From Thermodesulfobacteriota bacterium (GTDB lineage: Bacteria > Desulfobacterota > Dissulfuribacteria > Dissulfuribacterales > UBA3076), in contig QNAY01000009.1 in the NCBI GenBank assembly GCA_003645605.1, forward strand, positions 1 to 11,949: a stretch of 11,949 nucleotides of DNA, written 5' to 3'. Every line of letters begins with the position of its first letter. Positions within the stretch are counted from its first letter, which is position 1. Below are positions 1 through 7,218 of this stretch, piece after piece. Both the position numbers and the translations under genes were made by a program. Under the pieces are notes generated by a model that worked only from the letters and a program-made list of their open reading frames with translations, was not told where the DNA came from and did no database searches.

Positions 1-54
1 ATCAATTGGTGAACCGGATGAACCCAAACTGGAAAGACCTGAGTTCTGGATGGT

Positions 55-84
55 AAAGATTTCTCCCTTTGGTCGAAATGACAT
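55..84. repeat. Core of an interspersed intergenic repeat downstream of ntrX
   Basis: On the minus strand this reads ATGTCATTTCGACC followed by AAGGGAGAAATCTTT. From memory this is a very common interspersed sequence in bacterial genomes, and its chance translation (…SFRPKGEIF…) often appears as a spurious protein. Within this window I see one copy, so the repeat status rests on recall and not on internal evidence. The remainder of 1-105 contains no recognisable gene and no hairpin with a T-run that would terminate the ntrX transcript. Confidence 0.4.
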
Positions 85-105
85 GGCAGCGCGAATCATG
101 ACATA

Positions 106-1509
106 TTAGCGTGAACGGTTACATGTTTTCAAACCCAACGCCTTAATTTTTCTGTGCAGGTGCCTCCTTTCAATGCCAATAGCCTGGGCGGTTTTTTTGA
201 TATTACCCTGGTGTTCGGCAAGTTTTTTTTCAAGATATTCCTGTTCAAATAAGGCCTTTGCCTCCCTGAAGTCCTGGCAATTCAGCCAAGCGGGCTCGGA
301 AATCGAGAAGCTGGTCGGTGCCTCAGTGGAAACCCCAGTGCCCTGATGAAAAGATGGGGGCAAATCATCTATTGTAATCTCCGGCCCTTTGGTCAAGATT
401 ACAAGTCTTTCTATCATATTGCGTAACTCCCTCACGTTTCCCGGCCAGTCGTATGCCATAAATGCCTCAATTACTTCCTGGTTTGCCCTTTTCCTGGGAC
501 CATGGGCCGTGTTCCCGGTAAATTCGCTCAGGAAGCATTCTGTAAGAAGAAAGATGTCATTTTTGCGCTCCCTGAGAGGTAAAACCTCTATAGGTATCAC
601 GTTTAGCCTGTAGTAAAGGTCTTCCCGGAAATCCCCTTTCCTTATCTCTTTTTCAAGGTCTTTGTTTGTGGCTGCCATAATACGCACGTCTATCGTTATG
701 GTCTTGCTCCCACCGACCCGCTCGAACCTCTGTTCCTGGAGTATTCTCAGGATCTTTGCCTGGGTCTTAAGGCTCATATCCGTTATTTCATCAAGGAACA
801 GGGTCCCTTCGTTTGCAAGGTCAAATTTCCCCCTTTTCATCGTGGTTGCACCGGTGAAGGCCCCTTTCTCATGTCCGAACAACTCGCTCTCAATAAGCTC
901 CTCAGGTATTGCGGCGCAGTTGACTTCTATGAGTGGTTTCCGGTTTCGCTTGCTCATTCGATGAATAGTTTGGGCCACAAGCTCCTTGCCCGTTCCGTTT
1001 TCCCCCTGGATCAGTATCCAGGCATCAGTAGGGGCAACAATAGCGAGCTGTTCCTTGAGTCTTTTCATGGCAGAGCTTTCACCAATGAGTTCTCGCCTTT
1101 CCCCGGTTTTTTGCCTTAAAAAGACATTTTGTTCCCGAAGGTCGTGATATTTGAGGGCATTCTGGATCGACAGGAGCAGATGTTCATATGAAAGAGGCTT
1201 TTCTATAAAGTCATAGGCCCCCAGCCTGGTGGCCTTTACAGCCGTTTCAATAGTTCCGTGGCCGGACATGATTACTGCCGGGATAAACGGCCAGTCGGCC
1301 TTTATCTGTTTCAATACTTCCAGGCCGTCCATGCCTGGCATCCAGATATCCAGCAGGACAAGATCCGGAAGGTCCTGTCCCATGATCTTAAAGGACGTCT
1401 CTCCGTCCGGTGAGGTCTGCACGTCAAATCCCTCGTCTTCAAGGATATCCGTCACAGATTGAAGGATTGATTCTTCATCATCTACTACAAGTATCTTTTT
1501 CTTTACCAT
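106..1509 (-). CDS. ntrX: NtrX-type sigma-54-dependent response regulator
   Basis: A 467-residue NtrC-family activator. It has an N-terminal receiver domain (about residues 4-118) with acidic pocket residues D10-D11, phospho-acceptor D54 in LLDIWMP and K104. A central AAA+ domain follows (about 140-370), with Walker A GENGTGKE at 169-176, the GAFTGA loop at 216-221 that contacts sigma-54, and Walker B GTLFLDE at 235-241. A Fis-type helix-turn-helix lies at about 435-460. The intact GAFTGA and Walker motifs imply real sigma-54 activation after phosphorylation by the adjacent NtrY. The ATG lies 25 bases after the ntrY stop, so the pair is surely co-transcribed; no strong Shine-Dalgarno precedes it, suggesting coupled translation. 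The last residues (CNRSR) extend past the usual end of the Fis domain and are encoded by a repeat motif. NtrX rather than NtrC is inferred from the NtrY partner; the target genes are unknown. Confidence 0.93.
   Translation of the reverse strand: MVKKKILVVDDEESILQSVTDILEDEGFDVQTSPDGETSFKIMGQDLPDLVLLDIWMPGMDGLEVLKQIKADWPFIPAVIMSGHGTIETAVKATRLGAYDFIEKPLSYEHLLLSIQNALKYHDLREQNVFLRQKTGERRELIGESSAMKRLKEQLAIVAPTDAWILIQGENGTGKELVAQTIHRMSKRNRKPLIEVNCAAIPEELIESELFGHEKGAFTGATTMKRGKFDLANEGTLFLDEITDMSLKTQAKILRILQEQRFERVGGSKTITIDVRIMAATNKDLEKEIRKGDFREDLYYRLNVIPIEVLPLRERKNDIFLLTECFLSEFTGNTAHGPRKRANQEVIEAFMAYDWPGNVRELRNMIERLVILTKGPEITIDDLPPSFHQGTGVSTEAPTSFSISEPAWLNCQDFREAKALFEQEYLEKKLAEHQGNIKKTAQAIGIERRHLHRKIKALGLKTCNRSR
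111..122. repeat. GTGAACGNTTAC motif, copy 1, inside the 3' end of ntrX
   Basis: The 12-mer GTGAACGGTTAC is quasi-palindromic. It is closely related to sequences at 7069-7080, 7157-7168 (one substitution in each half-site) and 7207-7218. Here it lies within the coding sequence and, read on the minus strand, encodes part of the CNRS tail of NtrX immediately before the stop codon. Confidence 0.6.
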
Positions 1510-1521
1510 GGCAAATTTATT

Positions 1522-1540
1522 CTAATCGCTCAATTTAGGT
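1522..1540. repeat. 19-bp repeat ACCTWAATTGAGCGATTAG at the ntrY/ntrX junction
   Basis: The minus strand reads ACCTAAATTGAGCGATTAG. It differs by one base from the arms of the inverted repeat at 7223-7241 and 7321-7339, and similarity extends a few bases beyond (21 of 23 against 7219-7241). It occupies the gap between ntrY and ntrX, and its TAA is the ntrY stop codon. Confidence 0.65.
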
Positions 1541-3778
1541 AATAGGAAAAAACAATACAAATCTAGCCCCATTGGGAATATTATCTTCCACCAGTATGCG
1601 TCCATTATGGTCCGATACAATAGAGCTTACAATAGCAAGTCCAAGGCCTGTGCCCCCCTTTCTTTTAGAAAAATAGGGTTCAAAGAGCCTTGAAAGATCC
1701 TCAGGGGAAATACCAGGTCCTGTATCAGACACACTGAGACATATTTCATTCACGTCAGTGTTATATGTTATCTGAATATTTATTTCACCACCATCAGGCA
1801 TAGAAGCTACCGCATTGTCCAGAAGGTTGATAAGTGCCCTCTTTATCTGGTCAGGGTCCAATAAGGCATCCGGCAACCCTTCCTGTATGTTCAGTTTAAA
1901 TTCAACTTTTGGATGTCCATCCCTGTAAATTGCAAGTACGTCATCTGCCAAACCGTCCAGTCTCGTGGGTCGAAGTCTGGGGACCGGCATCCTGGCAAAA
2001 TTGGAAAATTCATCTACAAGATGTTTAAGTTCTTTTGCTTGGCTTATGATCGTATTTGTACATTTGTCAAAAACAACCCTGGCTTCGTCATCCAGCTTGT
2101 CAAGATATTTCTTGCGCAGCCTTTGAGCTGAGAGCTGTATGGGAGTTAAGGGATTTTTGACTTCATGTGCGATGCGCCTGGCTACCTCGCGCCAAGCAGC
2201 AAGACGCTGAATTTTTTCAAGCTCTGTCAGGTCATCAAAGACTATGACTACTCCGAGAGATCTTTCATCCTGGTCTCTTAATATGGTGAAGCTTGCCAGG
2301 AGAGAAAGGGTTTTGTCTTTTATTTCCATACGAATCGGATGCTGAAGCGTGCCTTTGGGAGAAAGGCCGAGTTCCTGCCTGATTTCCTCAAATTCCTTGG
2401 CTTGATCCTTTGTCAGAAACTGAAGATACGGCTTCCCGATTACCTGATCCGAAGACATATCCAGAATGCTCGAAGCTGATTTGTTCATAAGAGTAACGAA
2501 ACCCTGTCTGTCTATGGATATTACTCCTGCTGTCACGTTTTGTAGGATAATCTCAATATAGCGCCGGCGTTGTTCCAGTTCGCCATAGCTCTTTCGCAAC
2601 TGTCTTGAGGTTTCTTCAGTCCTGCGTCTGGCTTCCTTAAGGTCCTGGGTCATGATATTAAATGCCCGCACCAGAGAACTGAGTTCATCCTTACCTTTGG
2701 CTTCAAGGCTGAAATCCAGGTCTCCCAGCGCTACACGGTGAGTGGCCTCAGCAATCATCTGGACAGGCTCTGTAATGCTTTTGGCAAGCCGGAATCCAAA
2801 CCATATTGAAACAAAAATGATCAGGAAAGTAATCAGAAAAAGGGTGATTAACAGGGAACCCTTAATTGGATTCTGGAACAGTTGCAACTGGCGATAATCC
2901 TCATAACCCGAGCGAATATTATCGAGCAGGTAACTTATATCCTGGGGCATCAAGTGGCCCAAAGCCAATACGGCCTGAATACTGTCGTCTGCATTTCTTA
3001 AAGGGCGAAAGACCCGGATAAGTTCACCGCCCTCCAGAGAAACACTGTGCACCAGAGCCTTACCTTCAAAAACCTGGTCCAGCACAGAGGGAGGAATGCT
3101 TGGCGGTATATCCACGAGCGGTAGCCATATCTTAACAAAAAGCTCTTTATGGGATGAATCTATTACTTCTATGGAATTAAAATGGATTGCGCTGCCGGGA
3201 TCTTGAGCACCAGGTAATAGTGGTGTTGGATTCACAAGCTGTTTTACGCATACCCTGTTTATTGTATTGTCCTCTTCAATGCATCTCAGGCTTAGGAGTC
3301 TCTCCATCTCTTGGGACAGGTGCTGCAACTCAGTAACCTGGCCTTCGTAATATGTTTTTCCTATTGTCAGAGCATTATCAAGGGACCTTTCCACCTTTAT
3401 GTTGAACCAGTATCCGATGCTGGTCCGGAGAAACTGAAAGGAGACCAGAAAGAGCAGTATCGTAGGAATAAGGGATAGAGAGACAAAGGCTATTACGAGT
3501 TTGGTCCTGAGCTTGGCTCCCAGCAGGTTTTTCCTGTCTTCGAATACCAGTTTGACCAGATTACGTACTACAAGAAAACCTAAAAGCAGGATAAGGAGAA
3601 TATTAAGGTTGATTACTGCAAAGATGAGTACATTGCTACTTGTCGATAGTGAACTGAAACCGGAGATCAGATGGTACTCGGCCAAGGACAGCAGGGCAAC
3701 AAGAACTCCTGCTGCCATCATGATAATTCGTTCGATTCTTCGTTTTCTAGCTTCGTTAGTAGTTAAAGCGGATTTCAT
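1535..3778 (-). CDS. ntrY: NtrY-type membrane sensor histidine kinase
   Basis: A 747-residue membrane kinase. The N-terminus has three hydrophobic helices at about residues 18-37, 50-72 and 92-115. A probably extracytoplasmic region of about 190 residues follows, then a fourth helix at about 307-329, a HAMP linker (about 330-383), a coiled stretch, and a PAS domain (about 408-520). The HisKA domain has phospho-acceptor H538 in the NtrY-like signature HEVKNPLTPIQLSAQRLRKK. The ATP-binding domain shows the N box (N651, N655), G1 box DTGPGI (685-690) and G2 box GGTGLGLA (708-715). All catalytic motifs are present, so it should autophosphorylate and pass phosphate to NtrX, encoded next. Its start overlaps the DUF4390 gene by 23 bases, with only a weak Shine-Dalgarno, which suggests translational coupling. 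The NtrY name follows from domain order and partner. The stimulus is not evident, and a nitrogen role should not be assumed in this lineage. Confidence 0.93.
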   Translation of the reverse strand: MKSALTTNEARKRRIERIIMMAAGVLVALLSLAEYHLISGFSSLSTSSNVLIFAVINLNILLILLLGFLVVRNLVKLVFEDRKNLLGAKLRTKLVIAFVSLSLIPTILLFLVSFQFLRTSIGYWFNIKVERSLDNALTIGKTYYEGQVTELQHLSQEMERLLSLRCIEEDNTINRVCVKQLVNPTPLLPGAQDPGSAIHFNSIEVIDSSHKELFVKIWLPLVDIPPSIPPSVLDQVFEGKALVHSVSLEGGELIRVFRPLRNADDSIQAVLALGHLMPQDISYLLDNIRSGYEDYRQLQLFQNPIKGSLLITLFLITFLIIFVSIWFGFRLAKSITEPVQMIAEATHRVALGDLDFSLEAKGKDELSSLVRAFNIMTQDLKEARRRTEETSRQLRKSYGELEQRRRYIEIILQNVTAGVISIDRQGFVTLMNKSASSILDMSSDQVIGKPYLQFLTKDQAKEFEEIRQELGLSPKGTLQHPIRMEIKDKTLSLLASFTILRDQDERSLGVVIVFDDLTELEKIQRLAAWREVARRIAHEVKNPLTPIQLSAQRLRKKYLDKLDDEARVVFDKCTNTIISQAKELKHLVDEFSNFARMPVPRLRPTRLDGLADDVLAIYRDGHPKVEFKLNIQEGLPDALLDPDQIKRALINLLDNAVASMPDGGEINIQITYNTDVNEICLSVSDTGPGISPEDLSRLFEPYFSKRKGGTGLGLAIVSSIVSDHNGRILVEDNIPNGARFVLFFPIT

Positions 3779-4376
3779 ACCATTCAGTTTGGCAACCCCA
3801 CGAGGAAAACAGGTCCAAAAGGCCTTTAAAAGGCAGGGACGATGCTGCTTCTTCCATCTTCGCCCGTACCCGCAATGTATACGTTTTTCCCCGAGGCAGC
3901 TCGGACAAAGAAATTATCGAGACGTCGTTAATCTCAAAAGCAAGCGTTTTTGCTTCTTCTAAGGTCCTCACACTGACTACCCTGGGAGAATCCGGACCAG
4001 ATGAAACTCTGTATTCCCCTTTGAGATTGTCATATGTAAGTGTTCTTAATATGAAACGTCGGGAAAGGATTTTTTTAATCAGAAAACGGGGTGTCTGTAG
4101 CTCTACTTCGTAGATATAGCGTACTATAACCCCGCTTTCTAATGCAAGTTGCACATACGGGGGACACCCGTTTTTTAGGGAAAAGTAGGCCAGGAGCTTA
4201 TCCCGGGAATTTGATACTGTAAAATCATAGATTTTTGGGTCAGGCCGATCCTCCGCCAATGATACAGTAGTCTTAATTCTTGGAAATAAAGAACAGGGTG
4301 TCAGGATCAAAACAAATAGAATAAAAAAGGTTATAAGTAGGATGGATTTTGACGAGATCACTCGGTAGCTTAGCAA
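3756..4376 (-). CDS. DUF4390 family membrane-anchored protein
   Basis: A protein of about 206 residues of unknown function. It has one hydrophobic segment at about 11-28 (signal anchor or signal peptide), then a soluble, probably periplasmic region. That region resembles the DUF4390 family: an early YFSLKNG stretch, an ALESGV motif at 78-83 followed by beta-strands, RTLTYDNLKGEYRV at 111-124, an EEA helix, and a YTLRVRAKM strand at 166-174. The family is typically found directly upstream of ntrY in this bacterial group, as here, where it overlaps ntrY by 23 bases. This suggests a role linked to the NtrY sensor, which is an inference. The start is uncertain: no ATG is available near the N-terminus, so it begins at TTG (4376) or at GTG (4361), and neither has a convincing Shine-Dalgarno. 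A lipoprotein signal is not convincing: the only nearby cysteine, C28, is preceded by proline. Confidence 0.75.
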   Translation of the reverse strand: MLSYRVISSKSILLITFFILFVLILTPCSLFPRIKTTVSLAEDRPDPKIYDFTVSNSRDKLLAYFSLKNGCPPYVQLALESGVIVRYIYEVELQTPRFLIKKILSRRFILRTLTYDNLKGEYRVSSGPDSPRVVSVRTLEEAKTLAFEINDVSIISLSELPRGKTYTLRVRAKMEEAASSLPFKGLLDLFSSWGCQTEWYEIRFNY

Positions 4377-4398
4377 TTTTTTTTATCTTCAAACTTTT

Positions 4399-4688
4399 TC
4401 GACCTGTGCGGTTACAAGTCAGATTGTGCAACATACGAAAAAGAAAAGAATTATCACGAAAGCACGAAATACCAAAAACACGAAAAGAATATCAGCAATT
4501 TGATAGTATAGGAATTTCCATTTTTGGACAGGATCAACAGGATAGTCAGGATCAATGTAAATCATGTTCATCCTGTCAGAAAAGTCCCGCAGTAGGCGGC
4601 TAATTTAATTTCTATGTCTTGTTTCGTGTTTTCGTACCTTCGTGTTTTCGTGATTGATTTTGAGTAGTTTCTTAACCGCACAGATCGA
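4399..4688. repeat. Nested inverted-repeat region between mltA and the DUF4390 gene
   Basis: This fills most of the 387-base gap 4377-4763. It has three nested inverted pairs. The outer arms TCGACCTGTGCGGTTA (4399-4414) and TAACCGCACAGATCGA (4673-4688) differ by one base. The middle arms at 4451-4489 and 4618-4656 are imperfect and rich in a CACGAAA unit (reverse TTTCGTG). The inner arms GACAGGAT (4527-4534) and ATCCTGTC (4570-4577) are perfect. The CACGAAA and CAGGAT words are, from memory, widespread dispersed intergenic repeats in this type of genome. No plausible gene lies here: an 84-codon plus-strand frame at 4349-4603 is a by-product of the repeats. On RNA the region could fold into a long imperfect hairpin within the operon transcript and affect expression of the downstream genes; this is an inference. 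Confidence 0.7.
4527..4577. repeat. CAGGAT-type short repeat hairpin
   Basis: CAGGAT occurs three times in direct orientation at 4529-4534, 4538-4543 and 4547-4552, with an inverted ATCCTG at 4570-4575. The outermost bases form a perfect 8-bp stem, GACAGGAT with ATCCTGTC. It is the centre of the larger nested palindrome and looks like a dispersed repeat unit rather than a terminator: no T-run follows on either strand. Confidence 0.6.
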
Positions 4689-4763
4689 ACTTTTTTGGTT
4701 CCGGGTTGCCCAGGTTAAGGTTTTGTGAGCTTAATGAGTTAGTTATTGAAAAGCAAGATGATT

Positions 4764-6032
4764 TCAGGGTTGACTGAGCCAAGTCCCCTGAACAGCATCC
4801 ATGAGCAACAACAGATAGAGTGATCCCGGCGCCTTCAGCCTTCCCGCAAGGTTTCCTGCTTCATCGCCTTCTCCGCAATATAGGTCCAGTCTATGTGGTC
4901 CCTTGATGGCACTGCCCGTATCCTGATTGCACACAAAGCCCTGGAAGATTTCGGCACCTTCGTGGATCGGCCGGCTTACAGGCATTGGCACTTGCAAAAA
5001 GCATAGGGCGCCAGGCGGATAAATTTTGTGATCAAGGGCCACGGATCTCATGGGTATCAGCACTTCTCCCAGCGTTCCTATTGGCCCTTCTTTTTCCCAT
5101 TTAAAGAAAATGTACCTGGGATTGGCGGCAAAGGCCTTTCTGAATTCATCCGGGTTTTCCTCTGCCCAGGCGCGGATACCCGGCCAGTCCGCCTGATCCT
5201 TGCGTAGCAGTCCCTTGTCTATAAGCCATCGGCCGATACTATGATAGGGATGACCGTTACTGGAAGCGTAGTGGATATATCTCCTGCTTTCGTCCTGAAA
5301 CCGGAGTATTCCTGAACCCTGAATATGGAGCATAAGCCCATCCACTGGTGACTGCAGCCACGCAAGGACATCGGCACACTCAAGTTTTCTGCCGTTGTCA
5401 ATGTCCGCTCGTGTATAGTATGGGATCAGCCTTTGCCCGGACACCCTCCCACAAAGGGTCTTGCGCGGAAGAGAGGAGTCAAAATCATGCAATGCTATTC
5501 GAATAAGGTCCGGGGGAATTTCATAAAGCGGATAGAAGAATTTTTCATCCGCCTTTAGAGAAGCAGCCAGTTCAGGCTGGAAATATCCTGTCACAAGAAA
5601 CGGCCCGGCAGGCATCTTTTCCTTTTCATCCCCTGTTATCCTGTAAACTATAAACAGGCGGCGGATTTCCCTCTGAAGGTCCTCCTGGGGAAGGTCTTGG
5701 TCCAGGAGTCTGGAAAAGGCTTTCAGTGTCTTCTTCAGTGTGCCTACAGTTATGGATTTATTGCCCCAGGGTATTTGCTCCTCATCCTTATGCTTTTCCA
5801 GATATTCCAGGCTGGCGGAAACGGCTTTTTGCAAGCCTTTTTTGTCCTTAAGGTCCTCAAGGGCGGGAATTTGTTCAATGGGGACCTGTTCTATTAAAGG
5901 AACAGGTAAAGACACAGGCACAGGTGGAGTTGGTGGCCAGAAGAGCCGATACAAGACAACTAGGCCACCAAGGACCCCAATCAGCCCGATTAAGAAGATC
6001 CATAGGGCAATAGTCCGGTGGTAATTATTCAC
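4764..6032 (-). CDS. mltA: Membrane-bound lytic murein transglycosylase A (MltA family)
   Basis: A 422-residue enzyme expected to cleave the MurNAc-GlcNAc bond of peptidoglycan with formation of 1,6-anhydroMurNAc ends, acting in the periplasm. A hydrophobic segment at about 8-30 is followed by a proline-rich linker (33-48). The MltA barrel region includes TGYFQPEL at 148-155, HIQGSG at 236-241 and ASSNGHPYHSIGRWL at 256-270. The C-terminal 3D domain has DTGSAIKGPHRLDLYCGEG, with conserved acids D371 and D383. There is no cysteine near the hydrophobic segment, so unlike the E. coli lipoprotein MltA it appears anchored by an N-terminal helix. The start is GTG, with AGGGGGG at 6035-6041 only a few bases upstream; no in-frame ATG lies nearby. 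It follows mdh by 22 bases and is probably co-transcribed with it. Confidence 0.92.
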   Translation of the reverse strand: MNNYHRTIALWIFLIGLIGVLGGLVVLYRLFWPPTPPVPVSLPVPLIEQVPIEQIPALEDLKDKKGLQKAVSASLEYLEKHKDEEQIPWGNKSITVGTLKKTLKAFSRLLDQDLPQEDLQREIRRLFIVYRITGDEKEKMPAGPFLVTGYFQPELAASLKADEKFFYPLYEIPPDLIRIALHDFDSSLPRKTLCGRVSGQRLIPYYTRADIDNGRKLECADVLAWLQSPVDGLMLHIQGSGILRFQDESRRYIHYASSNGHPYHSIGRWLIDKGLLRKDQADWPGIRAWAEENPDEFRKAFAANPRYIFFKWEKEGPIGTLGEVLIPMRSVALDHKIYPPGALCFLQVPMPVSRPIHEGAEIFQGFVCNQDTGSAIKGPHRLDLYCGEGDEAGNLAGRLKAPGSLYLLLLMDAVQGTWLSQP

Positions 6033-6034
6033 TT

Positions 6035-6041
6035 CCCCCCT
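6035..6041 (-). promoter_or_regulatory. Ribosome binding site fixing the GTG start of mltA
   Basis: The minus strand reads AGGGGGG, two bases before GTG. The spacing is tight, though an AGGG core gives a more normal distance. With no alternative ATG, this supports the GTG at 6032-6030. Confidence 0.5.
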
Positions 6042-6054
6042 GACAACCGACAGT

Positions 6055-7005
6055 TCATAGGCCCGTAGCTGAAACTTGCTTCTTCACTGCCTCCACAGAT
6101 TTTTGTAAGGCTTCCTGCTCATCCGGCGCAAGGGGAAACTCCAGGATACGTTCTACGCCGTTTTTCCCAAGCACCACCGGCACACCCAGGAATACGCCGT
6201 TAATACCAAATTCCCCCTCCAGATAGGCTGCGCAGGGTACCACCCTTTTTTCGTCTTTCAGGATGGATTGGGCCATCTCCACTGCGGCAAGACCAGGGGC
6301 GGAGAATGCGCTTCCTGTCTTGAGGTGTTGTACTATCTCAGCGCCTCCGTGTTGAGTGCGACCGACTATATTTTCGATTTCATCTTTGGACAAAAGCTCC
6401 TCTATGGGTACTCCCCCAACGCTTGCAAGCCTGACCAGGGGGAGCATATGGTCGCCGTGTACGCCCATTACAAGGGCAGTCACGTCCGAGGGAGCTACAG
6501 CCAGAGCCTGGGCAATAAATGCGCGGTACCTGGCGGAATCCAGAACACCTGCCATGCCCACAACCTGGTGTTTTGGAAATCCGGATACCTTGAAGACCGT
6601 GTAAACCATGGCATCAATAGGATTCGTGACAACCACCAGGCATGCGTCAGGAGAATATTTGACGATTTCCTCTGTAACCTCTCGAATTATCCGGACGTTT
6701 TTCTCTAAAAGATCATCCCGGCTCATCCCCGGCTTCCGGGCAAGCCCGGCGGTTATGATGATTACGTCTGACTGGGCGGTATCAGCATAGTCATCAGTGC
6801 CGACAATATTCCCTGCATATCCATATAACGGGGATGTCTGGAAGAGATCCAGGGCCTTTCCATGGGGGAGACCCGCTACGACGTCCAATAGTACTATGGT
6901 GTCTGCAATTGATCTGCATACAGCCCACTGGGCAGCCGCTGTTCCCACTGCTCCTGCACCTATGATACTCAGTTTCTTTTTCCGGTTATTTTTTTTCATA
7001 GCCAT
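6055..7005 (-). CDS. mdh: Malate dehydrogenase, LDH-like (type 3) family
   Basis: A 316-residue NAD-dependent cytosolic dehydrogenase interconverting malate and oxaloacetate. It has the Rossmann motif GAGAVG at 16-21, with D41 at the end of the second strand favouring NAD over NADP. The substrate loop GLARKPGMSR contains R90 and R96; the arginine at the specificity position (glutamine in lactate dehydrogenases) indicates malate. TNPID is at 127-131 (N128), LDSARYR contributes R159, and catalytic H183 is in GVHGDH. All active-site residues are present and the length is typical. The start is either ATG at 7005 or the ATG two codons later (6999); the Shine-Dalgarno is weak for both. In a sulfate-reducer-like organism it would serve central carbon metabolism. 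It leads the cluster containing mltA and ntrYX, so its promoter should lie in the repeat-rich region above 7005; none is clear. Confidence 0.95.
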   Translation of the reverse strand: MAMKKNNRKKKLSIIGAGAVGTAAAQWAVCRSIADTIVLLDVVAGLPHGKALDLFQTSPLYGYAGNIVGTDDYADTAQSDVIIITAGLARKPGMSRDDLLEKNVRIIREVTEEIVKYSPDACLVVVTNPIDAMVYTVFKVSGFPKHQVVGMAGVLDSARYRAFIAQALAVAPSDVTALVMGVHGDHMLPLVRLASVGGVPIEELLSKDEIENIVGRTQHGGAEIVQHLKTGSAFSAPGLAAVEMAQSILKDEKRVVPCAAYLEGEFGINGVFLGVPVVLGKNGVERILEFPLAPDEQEALQKSVEAVKKQVSATGL

Positions 7006-7065
7006 ATATTGCCGACATAGTGCCTTTGTCAGGTTGCTCCTTTACTCACTCAAGCGCTATTAATA

Positions 7066-7170
7066 CCTGTAAGCGTTCACAGGACACCGCATCTGCTTTG
7101 TTGCCGGGCATAGGGAGTACGTCTGCGACCCGTACGCCTCGCATCTGCAGTACCCTGTAAACGCTTACAG
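7066..7170. repeat. Repeat element bounded by quasi-palindromic CTGTAAGCGTTCACAG ends
   Basis: The left end (7066-7083, containing CTGTAAGCGTTCACAG) and right end (7155-7170, CTGTAAACGCTTACAG) are related quasi-palindromes. CCTGT/ACAGG closes the first; the second is self-complementary at 14 of 16 positions. Between them are a 9-bp direct repeat, CGCATCTGC (7088-7096 and 7140-7148), and a short inverted pair, GTACG/CGTAC (7117-7121 and 7131-7135). There is no coding capacity. It resembles a small non-autonomous or REP-like element; its autonomous partner is not in the window. Confidence 0.55.
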
Positions 7171-7206
7171 TTCGGAGGGTTGCTTTAAAACGGGCGTTGT
7201 AATCCC

Positions 7207-7218
7207 GTGAACGGTCAC
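7207..7218. repeat. GTGAACGNTTAC motif, degenerate copy
   Basis: GTGAACGGTCAC differs by one base from the copy at 111-122 and is nearly self-complementary. It directly abuts the 21-bp inverted-repeat element to its right, so two repeat types are juxtaposed here. Confidence 0.5.

Noticed and set aside
1..99. A minus-strand open frame starting at ATG 99 and running off the left edge (MIRAAMSFRPK...)
   Set aside because: It reads through a common interspersed repeat, is low-complexity after the repeat, has no ribosome binding site, and its sequence is of a known spurious type.
4349..4603. 84-codon plus-strand frame across the repeat region
   Set aside because: Its residues are translated CACGAAA and CAGGAT repeats, it has no ribosome binding site, and it overlaps the start of the DUF4390 gene.
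4693..4720. Hairpin CCGGGTTGCCCAGG as a terminator for mltA
   Set aside because: The stem is short with a bulge, and no T-run follows it on the minus strand.
4984..4996. TGGCAC next to TTGCA, resembling a sigma-54 promoter
   Set aside because: The two elements are adjacent, without the required spacer, and lie inside the mltA coding sequence.
6268..6708. 146-codon plus-strand frame opposite mdh
   Set aside because: The minus-strand frame encodes a complete malate dehydrogenase with all catalytic residues; the opposite frame has no recognisable features.
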